A DNA stretch of 64,000 nucleotides from Lentisphaerota bacterium (GCA_015061545.1 SUWJ01000005.1:38418-102417), one strand, 5' to 3'; positions 48,732 through 58,964 are shown, numbered from the stretch's first letter. Notes: generated by a model from the sequence alone, not told the origin. Made by a program: numbers and translations.

Positions 48732-50138
48732 ATGAGCAAACACCGTATATTGCTGGTCGATGATGAACGCAGCACGCTGGACGCCATGAGCCGTTTTCTC
48801 AAGCGGCGCTTCGATGTAACCGCCGCCGATGACGGTGCTGTTGCCGTAGAGTATATAAAAAATAACGATTACGATCTGGTATTGACCGATTTGCGGATGC
48901 CCGGCTGCGATGGAATGAGCGTGCTGGATGCCGCGTTGAACAAATCGCCCGCCATGCTTTGCATTATTCTTTCGGCTTACGGCACGGTGGAAAGCGCCGT
49001 CAATGCCGTCAAGCGCGGCGCATTTGATTTTGTGATGAAACCTGTCAACCTTGAACAGCTTACTTTGATCATCGACCGTGCGCTTGCCACCCGTCAGCTG
49101 CAGAGCGAAAATCATCAGCTCCGCCAGCAGCTTTCCCGGGAAAACCGCGCGGTGCCGATGATCGGTCAGTCGGCGGTCATGCAGCCGATAACGGATCTGA
49201 TCCGTCAGGTTGCCCCCAGTCGGACCACGGTGCTGCTGACCGGGGAAAGCGGTACCGGTAAAGAGGTTATGGCAAGAGCATTGCATGATTTCAGCGGCCG
49301 CAGCGGTAAGTTTGTACCCGTGCATTGTGCCGCATTGCCCGAAGCGTTGCTGGAAAGCGAACTTTTCGGCCATGAAAAAGGGGCATTTACCGGCGCGGTG
49401 GAAACACGGGCAGGGCGTTTTGAACTGGCTTCGGGCGGAACACTTTTTCTGGATGAAATCGGCGAGATAACTCCTTCTACGCAGGTAAAACTTTTGCGGG
49501 TACTGGAAAACCGCACCTTTGAACGGCTGGGCGGAGCCGAAACGCTGCAATGCGATTGCCGGATTGTAGCTGCCACCAATCGGGATCTGGAAAAAATGGT
49601 TGCGGAAAATACTTTCCGGGAAGATCTTTATTACCGGTTGAATGTTATCAATATCCATCTGCCGGGTTTGCGGGAGCGGCGGGATGATATTCCGCTGCTG
49701 GTCAAACACTTTATGGATATGATTTGCAAAGATAATTCACGTCCGCTGCTGAAGATCACTCCCGCGGCGATGTCGGCGCTGGAACAATACAGCTATCCGG
49801 GGAACATCCGCGAATTGCGCAATATTGTGGAGCGTATGGTGGTGCTGGCGCGTAATGACACGCTGGAGTTGGAGGATGTGCCGCCATATGTAAGAGATGC
49901 TTCGTCAGAGTTCAAAAGCAATAATAATGCAACAGAAAATACTCCGGCAATCAGTTTGAAAAATCCGGTCAAAGAACTGGATATGGCTGGTAACGAGCGC
50001 AAACTTATTGAACAGGCGCTGGCGGCAGCCAATGGCAATCGGACCCGCGCCGCCGAAATTCTGGGGATCAGCCGCCGCACGCTGCACCGCCGTTTGAACG
50101 AATACGCCGTCAGCAGTGACGAGTCAAAGGAGCAATAA
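48732..50138 (+). CDS. Sigma-54-dependent response regulator, NtrC family
   Basis: Receiver LLVDDE / DLVLTDLRMPG; GESGTGKEV, EKGAFTGA, Fis-type HTH RAAEILGISRRTLHRRL. Confidence 0.95.
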   Translation: MSKHRILLVDDERSTLDAMSRFLKRRFDVTAADDGAVAVEYIKNNDYDLVLTDLRMPGCDGMSVLDAALNKSPAMLCIILSAYGTVESAVNAVKRGAFDFVMKPVNLEQLTLIIDRALATRQLQSENHQLRQQLSRENRAVPMIGQSAVMQPITDLIRQVAPSRTTVLLTGESGTGKEVMARALHDFSGRSGKFVPVHCAALPEALLESELFGHEKGAFTGAVETRAGRFELASGGTLFLDEIGEITPSTQVKLLRVLENRTFERLGGAETLQCDCRIVAATNRDLEKMVAENTFREDLYYRLNVINIHLPGLRERRDDIPLLVKHFMDMICKDNSRPLLKITPAAMSALEQYSYPGNIRELRNIVERMVVLARNDTLELEDVPPYVRDASSEFKSNNNATENTPAISLKNPVKELDMAGNERKLIEQALAAANGNRTRAAEILGISRRTLHRRLNEYAVSSDESKEQ

Positions 50139-50141
50139 CTT

Positions 50142-51371
50142 ATGGGTCGCGGTACTGAGCGTGTGATCGTTATCGGTTCAGGGCCTGCGGGGTTGATGGC
50201 GGCACTTACTGCGGCAAGTTCAGGGAAAAAAGTTATTTTGCTGGAAGCTCTGCCGTCGGTGGGACGTAAATTGCTGGCTTCCGGGGCGGGAAAATGCAAT
50301 TTTACCAATATGCTTGATGCGGAAGCTATGGCAGAGCGGTTTGCGCCTGAACAGAGAAGATTTGTCCGTCCTGCATTGCTGAACTTTACCCCGCAGATGA
50401 CCCGAGAATTTTTTGCTGTCCATGGTGTAAAACACACGCTGGTGGATGAGTTTTACTGCTTTCCTGCCAGCGGAAAAGCGGGCGATATACTTCAAGTGCT
50501 ACTGGATGCGGCAATCGGTAACGGTGCAAAGATCATTTGTCAGACTCAGGTCGAAGATTTATTGATTAAGGATGGACGCATTGCCGGAGTCGTTGCCGGA
50601 GGGCAAACTTTTGAGTGCGATTATCTGATTGCCGCCGGCGGAGGTCCCGGTTTCCCGCTGCTGGGCGGACGCGGCTCGCTGGATAAGGTTATGCTGCAAG
50701 CGGGAGTGAGTATGATAAAGCGGACTCCGGCGCTCTGCGGAATAAAATCTCAGGATGAATATTTATCTGAATTGGCAGGGATCGTGTTGGACGAAGTTAT
50801 TGTGTCTTTGGATAAAAATAACACTTCAGGCGGTACGCTGCTGTTTACAGGCGACGGTATTTCAGGCCCTGCCGCGCTGGATATTGCAGGACGCGTTGCG
50901 GTAAAACTTGCCGCAGGTGAATCGTTGACTTTGCATATAAACTTTGCTCCTGATATGAGCCGCGCAGCGTGGCAGCAGCTCCTTGACGATGCCCGGCAGA
51001 ACAACGGCAAGCGTTTGCTGTATAACTCGCTGGGGAATAAACTGCCTCAGGCGCTTATTGCTGCAATAACCGCAGCTTCGGGGGTAAGTGATTGCCGGGT
51101 ATCGCAGTTGAGCCGCAGCGCGGGAGAAACTTTGCTGAATAATCTTACCGGATATAAATTAAAAGTTTCGTCGGTGGAAAATTGGGATAAAGCCATGGCT
51201 TCCACCGGCGGTGTCTGCCGCAGCAGGATCAATGCCAGAACCATGCAGAGCCGCGAAATCGAAAATCTCTATTTTGCCGGTGAATTTATGGATGTGGACG
51301 GCCCCTGCGGCGGCTACAATATTCAATGGGCATTAAGCAGCGGTTTTACCGCAGGGCATTTGAAAAAATAA
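50142..51371 (+). CDS. HI0933/BaiN-like NAD(P)/FAD-dependent oxidoreductase
   Basis: VIVIGSGPAGLMAALTAASSGKKVILLE, GRKLLASGAGKCNFTN, GEFMDVDGPCGGYNIQWALSSG. Confidence 0.93.
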   Translation: MGRGTERVIVIGSGPAGLMAALTAASSGKKVILLEALPSVGRKLLASGAGKCNFTNMLDAEAMAERFAPEQRRFVRPALLNFTPQMTREFFAVHGVKHTLVDEFYCFPASGKAGDILQVLLDAAIGNGAKIICQTQVEDLLIKDGRIAGVVAGGQTFECDYLIAAGGGPGFPLLGGRGSLDKVMLQAGVSMIKRTPALCGIKSQDEYLSELAGIVLDEVIVSLDKNNTSGGTLLFTGDGISGPAALDIAGRVAVKLAAGESLTLHINFAPDMSRAAWQQLLDDARQNNGKRLLYNSLGNKLPQALIAAITAASGVSDCRVSQLSRSAGETLLNNLTGYKLKVSSVENWDKAMASTGGVCRSRINARTMQSREIENLYFAGEFMDVDGPCGGYNIQWALSSGFTAGHLKK

Positions 51372-51432
51372 TCTTTCTGCACAGCCGCCGCGGCAAAAGA
51401 ATTTTTTTGTGCAAAGTGCAGCGGCTAATCTC

Positions 51433-52836
51433 TCAGAACCCCAGCTGGAGATCTCCACCTGATACTGCTGACTGGCAATTACTGCTTACTTCCGCAGTCG
51501 GCGGTAAATCCTGACGCTTATGACGGCGGCGGTTGCGGCGGCGTCTTTTGCGGGATGGTTTTTCATATTCCTGCATCGGATATGCTGATTCGGGCTGATT
51601 GTTGACTCCACCCAAACTGGCGATAGTGCTGCGCCACTTGGCAATAAATTCGTTGTCGCACTCAATATAGTTGGATTCGTACTGAATTTTAAGCAATTCC
51701 ATAGCGTGGGCAAAGCCCCTGAGCTTGACCACACGGCGCGGATTGAATCTGCCGAACAGCATCGGCTGGATTGCCAGCATACGGCACGCTGAACAGCTCA
51801 ACCGTTTTATTACCGCCAGCGGCGAATAGATCGTCAGCAGCGCCTGACGGATATTTTCTTCATCCCACGATTCAGGCGGCGGATTTTCTGCAGATTGGTT
51901 TTTGGCATATTGGCAGCGGTAATTGCCGTCGATCATCATATCCACAAAGGGCAGCGCCAGAGCAGCCATCGCCAGCGAAGCGCTGTTGCGGTAATAGCCT
52001 GCGGCAATGCGTTGATCGCGCATTTTCAAAAGCTGCAGCGCTTTATTCAACAGATTGCGTTCGCTTTTTCTTGCCACATAAGGCAGGAAATATTCCAGCA
52101 AACCGTAATCGGCAAATGCCTGCAGAATCGAACCGGTATAGTTGGAGCTGAAAATCTTTTCCAATTCCAGCGAAAGGCGCGATACCGAAGCAAGATTCAA
52201 GTGCGGCAGGGTCGATATAAGCGCCGTTTCGGTCTTCCGCTCCAACTTAAATCCGTATTGCCCCACCAGTTTCAGCGCCCGCAGCATCCGCACGGGATCT
52301 TCTTCAAAGCGCAATTTTGCATCGCCGATAGCCCGTACCAAACCAGCTTCAATATCGGCAATACCCCGCCCCGTATAGTCAATAAGTTCATCGGCTACCG
52401 GATCGTAAAAAAGGGCGTTGACCGTGAAATCCCGTCGCCAGGCATCTTCTTCCGACGTTCCAAAATCATTATCGTTGAAGATCATATTGCCTGCCTCTTC
52501 CAACGCAGCTATCTTTTGGGCGCCCGGGGTTTGCGGCTCGTGACTGTTTTCGGAAGGAGCGCGGCGGAAGGTGCTGACTTCAAACAATTCTTTGCCGCAC
52601 CTGACGTGTACCAGCTGGAAACGCCGCCCGATAATGCGTGCGCGGCGGCGGCCGAATACTTCGCGGATCTCTTCGGGCGTGGCCGCTGTGGAGATATCGT
52701 AATCTTTAGGTACACGGTTTTGCAGAAGGTCGCGTATGGCGCCTCCGACAATATAAGTTTCGTAGCCTGCTTCCTGCAAGTCAGCTACTACGCTGTAAAC
52801 ATTTTCTTCGACCTCAAATTGGTGCAGCATAAGCAA
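51433..52836 (-). CDS. pcnB: Poly(A) polymerase / CCA-adding family nucleotidyltransferase (PcnB-like)
   Basis: YIVGGAIRDLLQNRVPKDYDIST, RRDFTVNALFYDP, EEDPVRMLRALK; Arg-rich C-terminus. Confidence 0.88.
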   Translation of the reverse strand: MLMLHQFEVEENVYSVVADLQEAGYETYIVGGAIRDLLQNRVPKDYDISTAATPEEIREVFGRRRARIIGRRFQLVHVRCGKELFEVSTFRRAPSENSHEPQTPGAQKIAALEEAGNMIFNDNDFGTSEEDAWRRDFTVNALFYDPVADELIDYTGRGIADIEAGLVRAIGDAKLRFEEDPVRMLRALKLVGQYGFKLERKTETALISTLPHLNLASVSRLSLELEKIFSSNYTGSILQAFADYGLLEYFLPYVARKSERNLLNKALQLLKMRDQRIAAGYYRNSASLAMAALALPFVDMMIDGNYRCQYAKNQSAENPPPESWDEENIRQALLTIYSPLAVIKRLSCSACRMLAIQPMLFGRFNPRRVVKLRGFAHAMELLKIQYESNYIECDNEFIAKWRSTIASLGGVNNQPESAYPMQEYEKPSRKRRRRNRRRHKRQDLPPTAEVSSNCQSAVSGGDLQLGF

Positions 52837-52853
52837 TAAAATTCTATCCCGTA

Positions 52854-54503
52854 TTATAATTTTCTGGAAAGGATCGTATCTACTTCGGCCAATGCCGGAT
52901 CAGTTTCCGGGTAGTCCGAGTTGTAGTGCAGTCCACGACTTTCCTTGCGCGCCAGAGAGGAATCGATTATCAATTCTGCCACCATGGCAATATTGCGTAA
53001 TTCGATCAGATCAGGAGTAACAAGAAAATCCCAGTAATATTTTTCGATCTCTTTGCGGAGCAAGACGATTCTTGCTTTGGCGCGTTCCAGCCGCCGATTG
53101 GTTCTGAAAATTCCGACATAATCCCACATGAAATGGCGTATTTCATCCCAGTTGTGGGCAATCACCACCTGTTCGTCGGAGTTTACTGCGTTGCCGCAAT
53201 GCCAGGGCGGAAACGCTCCGTCAAACTTATTTTTGCGGAATTCATCCAAATGCTCGCAGATATGTTTTGCAGAAAAGTTGGCGCAGACCACCGCTTCCAG
53301 CAAACTGTTGCTTGCCAGACGGTTGGCACCGTGCAAACCCGTGCAGGCAGTTTCGCCTACAGCATATAATCCTGCGATGTTGGTCGCTCCGCATACATCG
53401 GTTTTGACCCCGCCGCAGGAGTAGTGCTCTGCAGGAACTACCGGAATCGGGTCTTTTGCCATATTGACTCCGATTTCCAGACATTTTTCAAAAATATTGG
53501 GAAAGCGCAACCGCAGCTCTTCTTCGCTTTTGTGGGTTATATCCAAAAATACACACTCTTCGCCCGAACGCTTCATTTCGTTATCAATTGCCCGCGCCAC
53601 CACATCGCGCGGAGCCAGGCTTTTCATGGCGTGATATTTATCCATAAACTCAACCAGCTTGCCGTCCTTGTTGCGGATCTTCAAAACAGCGCCTTCACCG
53701 CGGACCGCTTCGGAAATAAGGAAACTGCGCATTTGCGGGTGATAGAGGATCGTCGGATGAAACTGGATGAATTCCATATTGGCGATTTCCGCGCCCGCCC
53801 GATAGCACATCGCCACGCCGCCGCCGCAGGCTACATCCGGATTGCTGGTGTACAAATAAACTTTGCCCACGCCGCCGCAGGCAATCGTAGTAGTCAGGGC
53901 GCGGAAGGATTTTACTGTTCCCGAGGTTATATCCAGCGCGTACAAGCCGAGGCAGCGGTTTTTACCGGCTATCCCCAAACGGGCGGTAACTATTACGTCG
54001 ATCGCCATATGATGTTCAAAAATAGTTATATTGCCATTGGCGCGGCAGGATTCGATCAACGCCCGTTCGATTTCGGCTCCTGAAATATCTCCTGCGTGCA
54101 GGATCCTCCGTTTATGGTGGCCGCCTTCACGACCGAGATCCAGCTCGTTTTCGTTGCCGCTTTTGCCCATTTCGCCGCGGGTGGTAAAGTGTACACCGCG
54201 GTTGATAAGATCATTTACCGCTTCCGGACCTGCTTCCACAATGGCACGCACCACATTTTCGCGGCAGAGTCCTGCCCCCGCAACCAGCGTATCTTTGACG
54301 TGTTCATCAAAAGTATCCAGCGAATCAGTTACGCAGGCGATTCCGCCCTGAGCGTGAGGCGTGCTGCCTTCATTGAGCGTGCGTTTGGTCAGCAGCGCCA
54401 CGCGGCCGCCGGCTTCCGCAAGTTTCAGCGCCGACATCAATCCTGCCAGACCGCTGCCGACTACCAGATGATCGAATTCTATGATCCCTGAATTACTTTT
54501 CAT
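52854..54503 (-). CDS. nadB: L-aspartate oxidase
   Basis: HLVVGSGLAGLMSALKLA, STPHAQGGIA, HPTILYHPQMRSFLISEAVRGEG, EHYSCGGVKTD, GLHGANRLASNSLLE. Confidence 0.94.
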   Translation of the reverse strand: MKSNSGIIEFDHLVVGSGLAGLMSALKLAEAGGRVALLTKRTLNEGSTPHAQGGIACVTDSLDTFDEHVKDTLVAGAGLCRENVVRAIVEAGPEAVNDLINRGVHFTTRGEMGKSGNENELDLGREGGHHKRRILHAGDISGAEIERALIESCRANGNITIFEHHMAIDVIVTARLGIAGKNRCLGLYALDITSGTVKSFRALTTTIACGGVGKVYLYTSNPDVACGGGVAMCYRAGAEIANMEFIQFHPTILYHPQMRSFLISEAVRGEGAVLKIRNKDGKLVEFMDKYHAMKSLAPRDVVARAIDNEMKRSGEECVFLDITHKSEEELRLRFPNIFEKCLEIGVNMAKDPIPVVPAEHYSCGGVKTDVCGATNIAGLYAVGETACTGLHGANRLASNSLLEAVVCANFSAKHICEHLDEFRKNKFDGAFPPWHCGNAVNSDEQVVIAHNWDEIRHFMWDYVGIFRTNRRLERAKARIVLLRKEIEKYYWDFLVTPDLIELRNIAMVAELIIDSSLARKESRGLHYNSDYPETDPALAEVDTILSRKL

Positions 54504-54645
54504 ACTTACACCTGTAATTGCAGCTGTTATCAAGGCTGCATGATATATTTTTTTCCGGAAAAAATATTCTGCCGGAGTGGAAAATAAAATTTATAGTATT
54601 AAATTACACTTAAAAGTGCAATATTTCAAACCGGAATAGTCATTT

Positions 54646-56418
54646 ATGAAGATTTTTCATACTATAAAACGTTTTTTGCGGCGGGAAAGCTGCTCTGAAG
54701 GGCTTTTGCCCAACAGTAAAAAGGGGGATTTGTCGCGTTGGGCAAGTGCGATGCATTTTATTATCGTGCTGTTGGCAGGGTGTCTGATGGCGGCGGCGTT
54801 TCCCCCGCTTAATGCCACATTTTGCGTTTTTATTGCGTTGACTGTTCTCTGGCTGGAAGCGCGGAATCGCCGTGCGCTGACCGCTGCTTTTATGGGCTGG
54901 ATCTGGGGAATGGGCTACGCTTTATGCAGTTTTTTCTGGCTGCGGGAGATCCATGCGGCTGTTCCGTGGCTGCTGATGGTGGTGCTGGGTGCTTATTATA
55001 TTCCTGCGGGGTTGATGGCGGCGCTTGCCAACCGTTGGATACTGCTGCGCGATGAAGAGCGTAAAAGCGGCTTCAGCACTCAGCAAAGCTGCCGCGACTT
55101 TCCCTTATGGCGGCAGCTGCTCTGGTGTCTGGTAATGGCGTCAACGATGGTGGTGGTGGAATATCTGCGCAGTCGGGTGCTGCCGTGGAACTATATCGGC
55201 AGCGCATTCTGCCGCAACGCAGTCATGATGCAGCTGATCCGTTTTACCGGAGTTTACGGGCTTACCATGCTTACGGCGCTGTTTAACGCGGCGTTGGCTC
55301 TGGCATTGCTTACTGTGGCGCGGAAAGATCCCGTGCAATGCAGGATCCGCTATCACCGGCCATGGCCGCTTTTGATCGTGCTGCTGCTGCTGGCGGCGAA
55401 TATGGCTTATGGCATTTACTCGCTGCGGGAACGGCGGCGGGAATACTTTTCCTGGCAGAATCAGCTGCGTATGACGCTGGTGCAGGGCAATCTTTCGCAA
55501 CGGCGCATGGGCGGGCAGGATAGCGCTTTTGAGGCGTTAAATACCTATTGCCGCCTTACCCGCAATCAATCTGGAATCCCCACCGATCTGATCGTATGGC
55601 CGGAAACGGCGGTCAATTATCCTTTGCGCGGTGCTGCCGCCGTGTGTACGATCTACCGCGAACAGGTTAGGGCGCTGGCGCGGGAATTCAATGCTCCGCT
55701 GCTGATCGGTACGCTGGAATTTGATCAAACCACCGAGCCGGCAGGTTCACTCAACAGCGCCGTGCTGACCGATGACCGCAATATTTTAAGTTCAGGTTAC
55801 ATTGCTCAATACAGCAAAGTTCATCCTGTGCCGTTCGGGGAATATGTGCCGATGCGCCGTTATCTGCCCGACTTTATTGTTGATTTGATTGATATGCAGC
55901 GCGATCTTACCCCGGGTAAAAGCCTTGATCCGATTCAGCTTAACGATCAGATCCGCTTGGGGGTGAACATTTGTTTTGAAGATGTTTTTACTTACATATC
56001 CCGCGCTGAAGCCTTCCGCGGAGCCAATCTGCTGCTGGTGATAACCAATGATGCGTGGTATCCGACCAGCTCCGAACCCGAACAGCATCTTGCCAACAGC
56101 GTTGCCCGTGCCATCGAAAATAATCTGCCGATGGTGCGTTGCGGCAACGACAGTGCCAGCTGCCTGATATCTCCGGGCGGCGAAATCATTTGGAGTCTTG
56201 CCGGTGCCTTGCAGTTTGATGACGGCAAACCCTTCCGGCGGGGTAGCGGATCGGCGGTTATAAGTGTAAAAGTTCCTGCACCGGAACAGATAAAGCGGAC
56301 ATTTTACAGCCGGTACGGTGACTGGCTGGTGTTGTTGTCCGCTTTATGTGTTGCTGCTGCTTTGCTGCGGGTTTTGCAGGGGCGTTTAAGCTTTGCCGCT
56401 TCGCTCCGCAACGGGTAA
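54646..56418 (+). CDS. lnt: Apolipoprotein N-acyltransferase
   Basis: Multi-TM N-terminus plus CN-hydrolase: VWPETAVNYP, YSKVHPVPFGEYVP, GVNICFED. Confidence 0.92.
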   Translation: MKIFHTIKRFLRRESCSEGLLPNSKKGDLSRWASAMHFIIVLLAGCLMAAAFPPLNATFCVFIALTVLWLEARNRRALTAAFMGWIWGMGYALCSFFWLREIHAAVPWLLMVVLGAYYIPAGLMAALANRWILLRDEERKSGFSTQQSCRDFPLWRQLLWCLVMASTMVVVEYLRSRVLPWNYIGSAFCRNAVMMQLIRFTGVYGLTMLTALFNAALALALLTVARKDPVQCRIRYHRPWPLLIVLLLLAANMAYGIYSLRERRREYFSWQNQLRMTLVQGNLSQRRMGGQDSAFEALNTYCRLTRNQSGIPTDLIVWPETAVNYPLRGAAAVCTIYREQVRALAREFNAPLLIGTLEFDQTTEPAGSLNSAVLTDDRNILSSGYIAQYSKVHPVPFGEYVPMRRYLPDFIVDLIDMQRDLTPGKSLDPIQLNDQIRLGVNICFEDVFTYISRAEAFRGANLLLVITNDAWYPTSSEPEQHLANSVARAIENNLPMVRCGNDSASCLISPGGEIIWSLAGALQFDDGKPFRRGSGSAVISVKVPAPEQIKRTFYSRYGDWLVLLSALCVAAALLRVLQGRLSFAASLRNG

Positions 56419-56438
56419 AGCGCAGATTGAAATTGATT

Positions 56439-56831
56439 TTATTCCGCCAGCGCGCCTGCGGTGACTGCCAGAATCTGAATGACGACCTGGATCAAGCCCA
56501 CTAAAATACCGCAGCCGAAAGCGATCCAAACCCACTTTTTTGCCTTGCGGGATGTTTCCCGCGCTCCGGCAAAATTCCCCGCTGCCAGCAGCGCCGAGGT
56601 TTTGGCGGCGTAAACTATTGCCACGATCCCCAGCGGCACACAGCAGCAAATGGTGGTAAAGATGGCAAAAGGCAGGTAAGTTGAGATTTTTTCGGCGGGT
56701 TCAACTGTTTGGGCAAACGGTATATCGTTGACCGGTTCAGCATTTATCGGGGCATCTTCAACCGCGGCGTTGCATTTGGGACAGTTGGTTGCATTTTCAG
56801 GAATGATTCCACCACATTTTTCGCAGTACAT
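56439..56831 (-). CDS. Zinc-ribbon plus two-TM protein
   Basis: MYCEKCGGIIPENATNCPKC zinc ribbon, two hydrophobic segments. Confidence 0.75.
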   Translation of the reverse strand: MYCEKCGGIIPENATNCPKCNAAVEDAPINAEPVNDIPFAQTVEPAEKISTYLPFAIFTTICCCVPLGIVAIVYAAKTSALLAAGNFAGARETSRKAKKWVWIAFGCGILVGLIQVVIQILAVTAGALAE

Positions 56832-56873
56832 AATTTTTTTCTCCTATATGGTTGAGTTTGATTGCCGTTTTGC

Positions 56874-57299
56874 TTACTCGCCTGCCAGCGGAGCCAGCAG
56901 CGTGAACGGATAAAATGGCAGATTGCGCAGTACGGTAAAGAGTATCACCGTTACTGCCACAGTTATTGCCACATATTTTTGCTTTGCCAGTTCAGGACGG
57001 AGTATCATCAAGCCCGCCGTTGCCAGCAATGGAAACAACAATATATTATTTCTGAACGCCGTCAGCCAATCGCCGTGCAGCAGCGCATAAACCGCTCTGG
57101 TTGCGCCGCAGCCGGGACAATGCAGATGTGTCAGTACATAAAGCGGACATTTGGGCAGCCACGCAGTTTTCAGCGGCTCGTGGCAGTAAAGTATTGCCAA
57201 TGCTGCCGCTGCTGCGGGAAAAAGTACCGCAGCTTTGATCAATACTGATTTTTTCAACACTTTTTCTGTCGGCATATTTTTGCTGTTTACTCTTCCCAC
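56874..57299 (-). CDS. DUF2752 membrane protein
   Basis: HCPGCGATRAVYALLHGDWLTAFRNN; start could be 57275. Confidence 0.82.
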   Translation of the reverse strand: MGRVNSKNMPTEKVLKKSVLIKAAVLFPAAAAALAILYCHEPLKTAWLPKCPLYVLTHLHCPGCGATRAVYALLHGDWLTAFRNNILLFPLLATAGLMILRPELAKQKYVAITVAVTVILFTVLRNLPFYPFTLLAPLAGE

Positions 57300-58495
57300 G
57301 CAGTATTCCCCAGCAATCCATTGTTGAAAAATACCGGCGTACAGTTGCCCTTTTCCACCAGACAGCGGACCGCTTCTTCGATTCTCTGCATATGGTCAGG
57401 CAGATAATTGGGGTAGTAGGGGAAGGTATATTGTTCGTGACTGGCAGCGCTGAACACTTCGTCGCCCACCTTAGCTGCGCAGTCAAGCATATCCTGAATT
57501 CTTACCGGGATCTCCTTCAGCGGCACCAGATTGCAGCAGCAGCCGCCGTAATTATTGCAGGTCCCGAAAAAGTATATTCCCAAACCTGCATCATAATAGG
57601 CGCTGTGTTTTTTCAGATAGTTGGTTTCGTCAACAAATCCATAGTGCATTTCCAACGCTTCTGTGCTGCAGGCCTTGTCTTCTCCGGACAGACTGCGCGC
57701 CTGAACCTGATTCATATTACCGCCCTTTTGACGGTCTGACAGACTCGGGCCGCCCATTACCCGCGGTCGCACAGTACGCGAATAACATTTGGTGCCGCGA
57801 CGGATCATTTCTTCCGCTGCGGCAGGGTGGATATTTGCCCAATGGATAACATTCGGCGGTATATAGCACGCTTCTCCGGCAAAGCGGTAAATTTCGTTCT
57901 GCACCATATCCCAATGTTGACCGAATTCTTCGGCTGTCGTTTCCAGATAGGGTCGATCAGGAAATTCGCTGTAACTGTGGAAAGAAAACTTCAGCCAGTC
58001 GGAGTTATCCAGAAATTCCCCTTTCCAGATATCGGGCATATCCTTGAGTTCAAAGCCGTGATGATCGTTGCGGTAGAAGGTGTTGAGCGTAACTTTGAAG
58101 CCGTATTTGCCGTGAATACTTTTCAACCCCTTCAGATAAAAATGGTCAAAGGCGCTTGACGGACGTTCTTTGGCAAGGTCGGTAAAGAGAAAGCTGTGGT
58201 CATCAATATAAAAATTGCAGCGGCGGAAGGATTTTTTATCCCACACCAGAACTATATCCTGAGCAAATGTTCCGTAAGGCGTTACGGTTGTAGCGTGGAT
58301 ATTGTTGATTTTTTCGGTCAGATCGAGCGTGACTTCAAAGTGCTGACCGTCCATTTCCGCGGCAATACCGTTGACTTTTACGGGACGACCCGACGAACTG
58401 ATGCCTTCCAGTTTTATCGTCAAGGCTTTATTGCTTTCCTGGCCGTGATTGTGGTTCAGCACGGCCCCGTTGCGGAAGTTGGTGATTTCGATCAT
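57287..58495 (-). CDS. Uncharacterised protein, paralog of 1149..2339
   Basis: Full-length similarity to first copy; AAAGGA RBS before ATG 58495. Confidence 0.7.
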   Translation of the reverse strand: MIEITNFRNGAVLNHNHGQESNKALTIKLEGISSSGRPVKVNGIAAEMDGQHFEVTLDLTEKINNIHATTVTPYGTFAQDIVLVWDKKSFRRCNFYIDDHSFLFTDLAKERPSSAFDHFYLKGLKSIHGKYGFKVTLNTFYRNDHHGFELKDMPDIWKGEFLDNSDWLKFSFHSYSEFPDRPYLETTAEEFGQHWDMVQNEIYRFAGEACYIPPNVIHWANIHPAAAEEMIRRGTKCYSRTVRPRVMGGPSLSDRQKGGNMNQVQARSLSGEDKACSTEALEMHYGFVDETNYLKKHSAYYDAGLGIYFFGTCNNYGGCCCNLVPLKEIPVRIQDMLDCAAKVGDEVFSAASHEQYTFPYYPNYLPDHMQRIEEAVRCLVEKGNCTPVFFNNGLLGNTAWEE

Positions 58496-58526
58496 ATAAA
58501 AATCCTTTCTACAATACAATCAGCAT

Positions 58527-58964
58527 TTATTTTTCCAGCATAAACGTCACCGGGCCGTCGTTTTCCAGCGCTACAAGCATTTCGGCTGCGAATTTACCCG
58601 TGGCAGTTTTTACATCGAACTCTTTTACTTCGGCAATAAATTTTTCGTAGAGTTCTTCCGCCTGTTGCGGTTTGGCAGCGGCATCGAACCCGGGGCGGCG
58701 CCCTTTGACCGTATCTCCATACAAAGTGAATTGCGAAACGATCAGCATTTCGCCCTGCACATCCAGGAGCGAACGGTTCATTTTGCCGTTTTCGTCTTCA
58801 AAAATCCGTAATTTCACACAGCGGTCGGCCAGATATTTTACTGTTGCATCCGTATCGCTGTGAGTTATGCCCACCAAGGCCAGCAAGCCGTTGCCGATCT
58901 GACCGATTATCTGACCGTCAACTTTTACGCTGGCAGAACGTACCCGTTGAATCAATACTCGCAT
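58527..58964 (-). CDS. dtd: D-aminoacyl-tRNA deacylase
   Basis: MRVLIQRVRSASVKVDGQIIGQIGNGLLALVGI, VSQFTLYGD, NDGPVTFMLE. Confidence 0.95.
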   Translation of the reverse strand: MRVLIQRVRSASVKVDGQIIGQIGNGLLALVGITHSDTDATVKYLADRCVKLRIFEDENGKMNRSLLDVQGEMLIVSQFTLYGDTVKGRRPGFDAAAKPQQAEELYEKFIAEVKEFDVKTATGKFAAEMLVALENDGPVTFMLEK

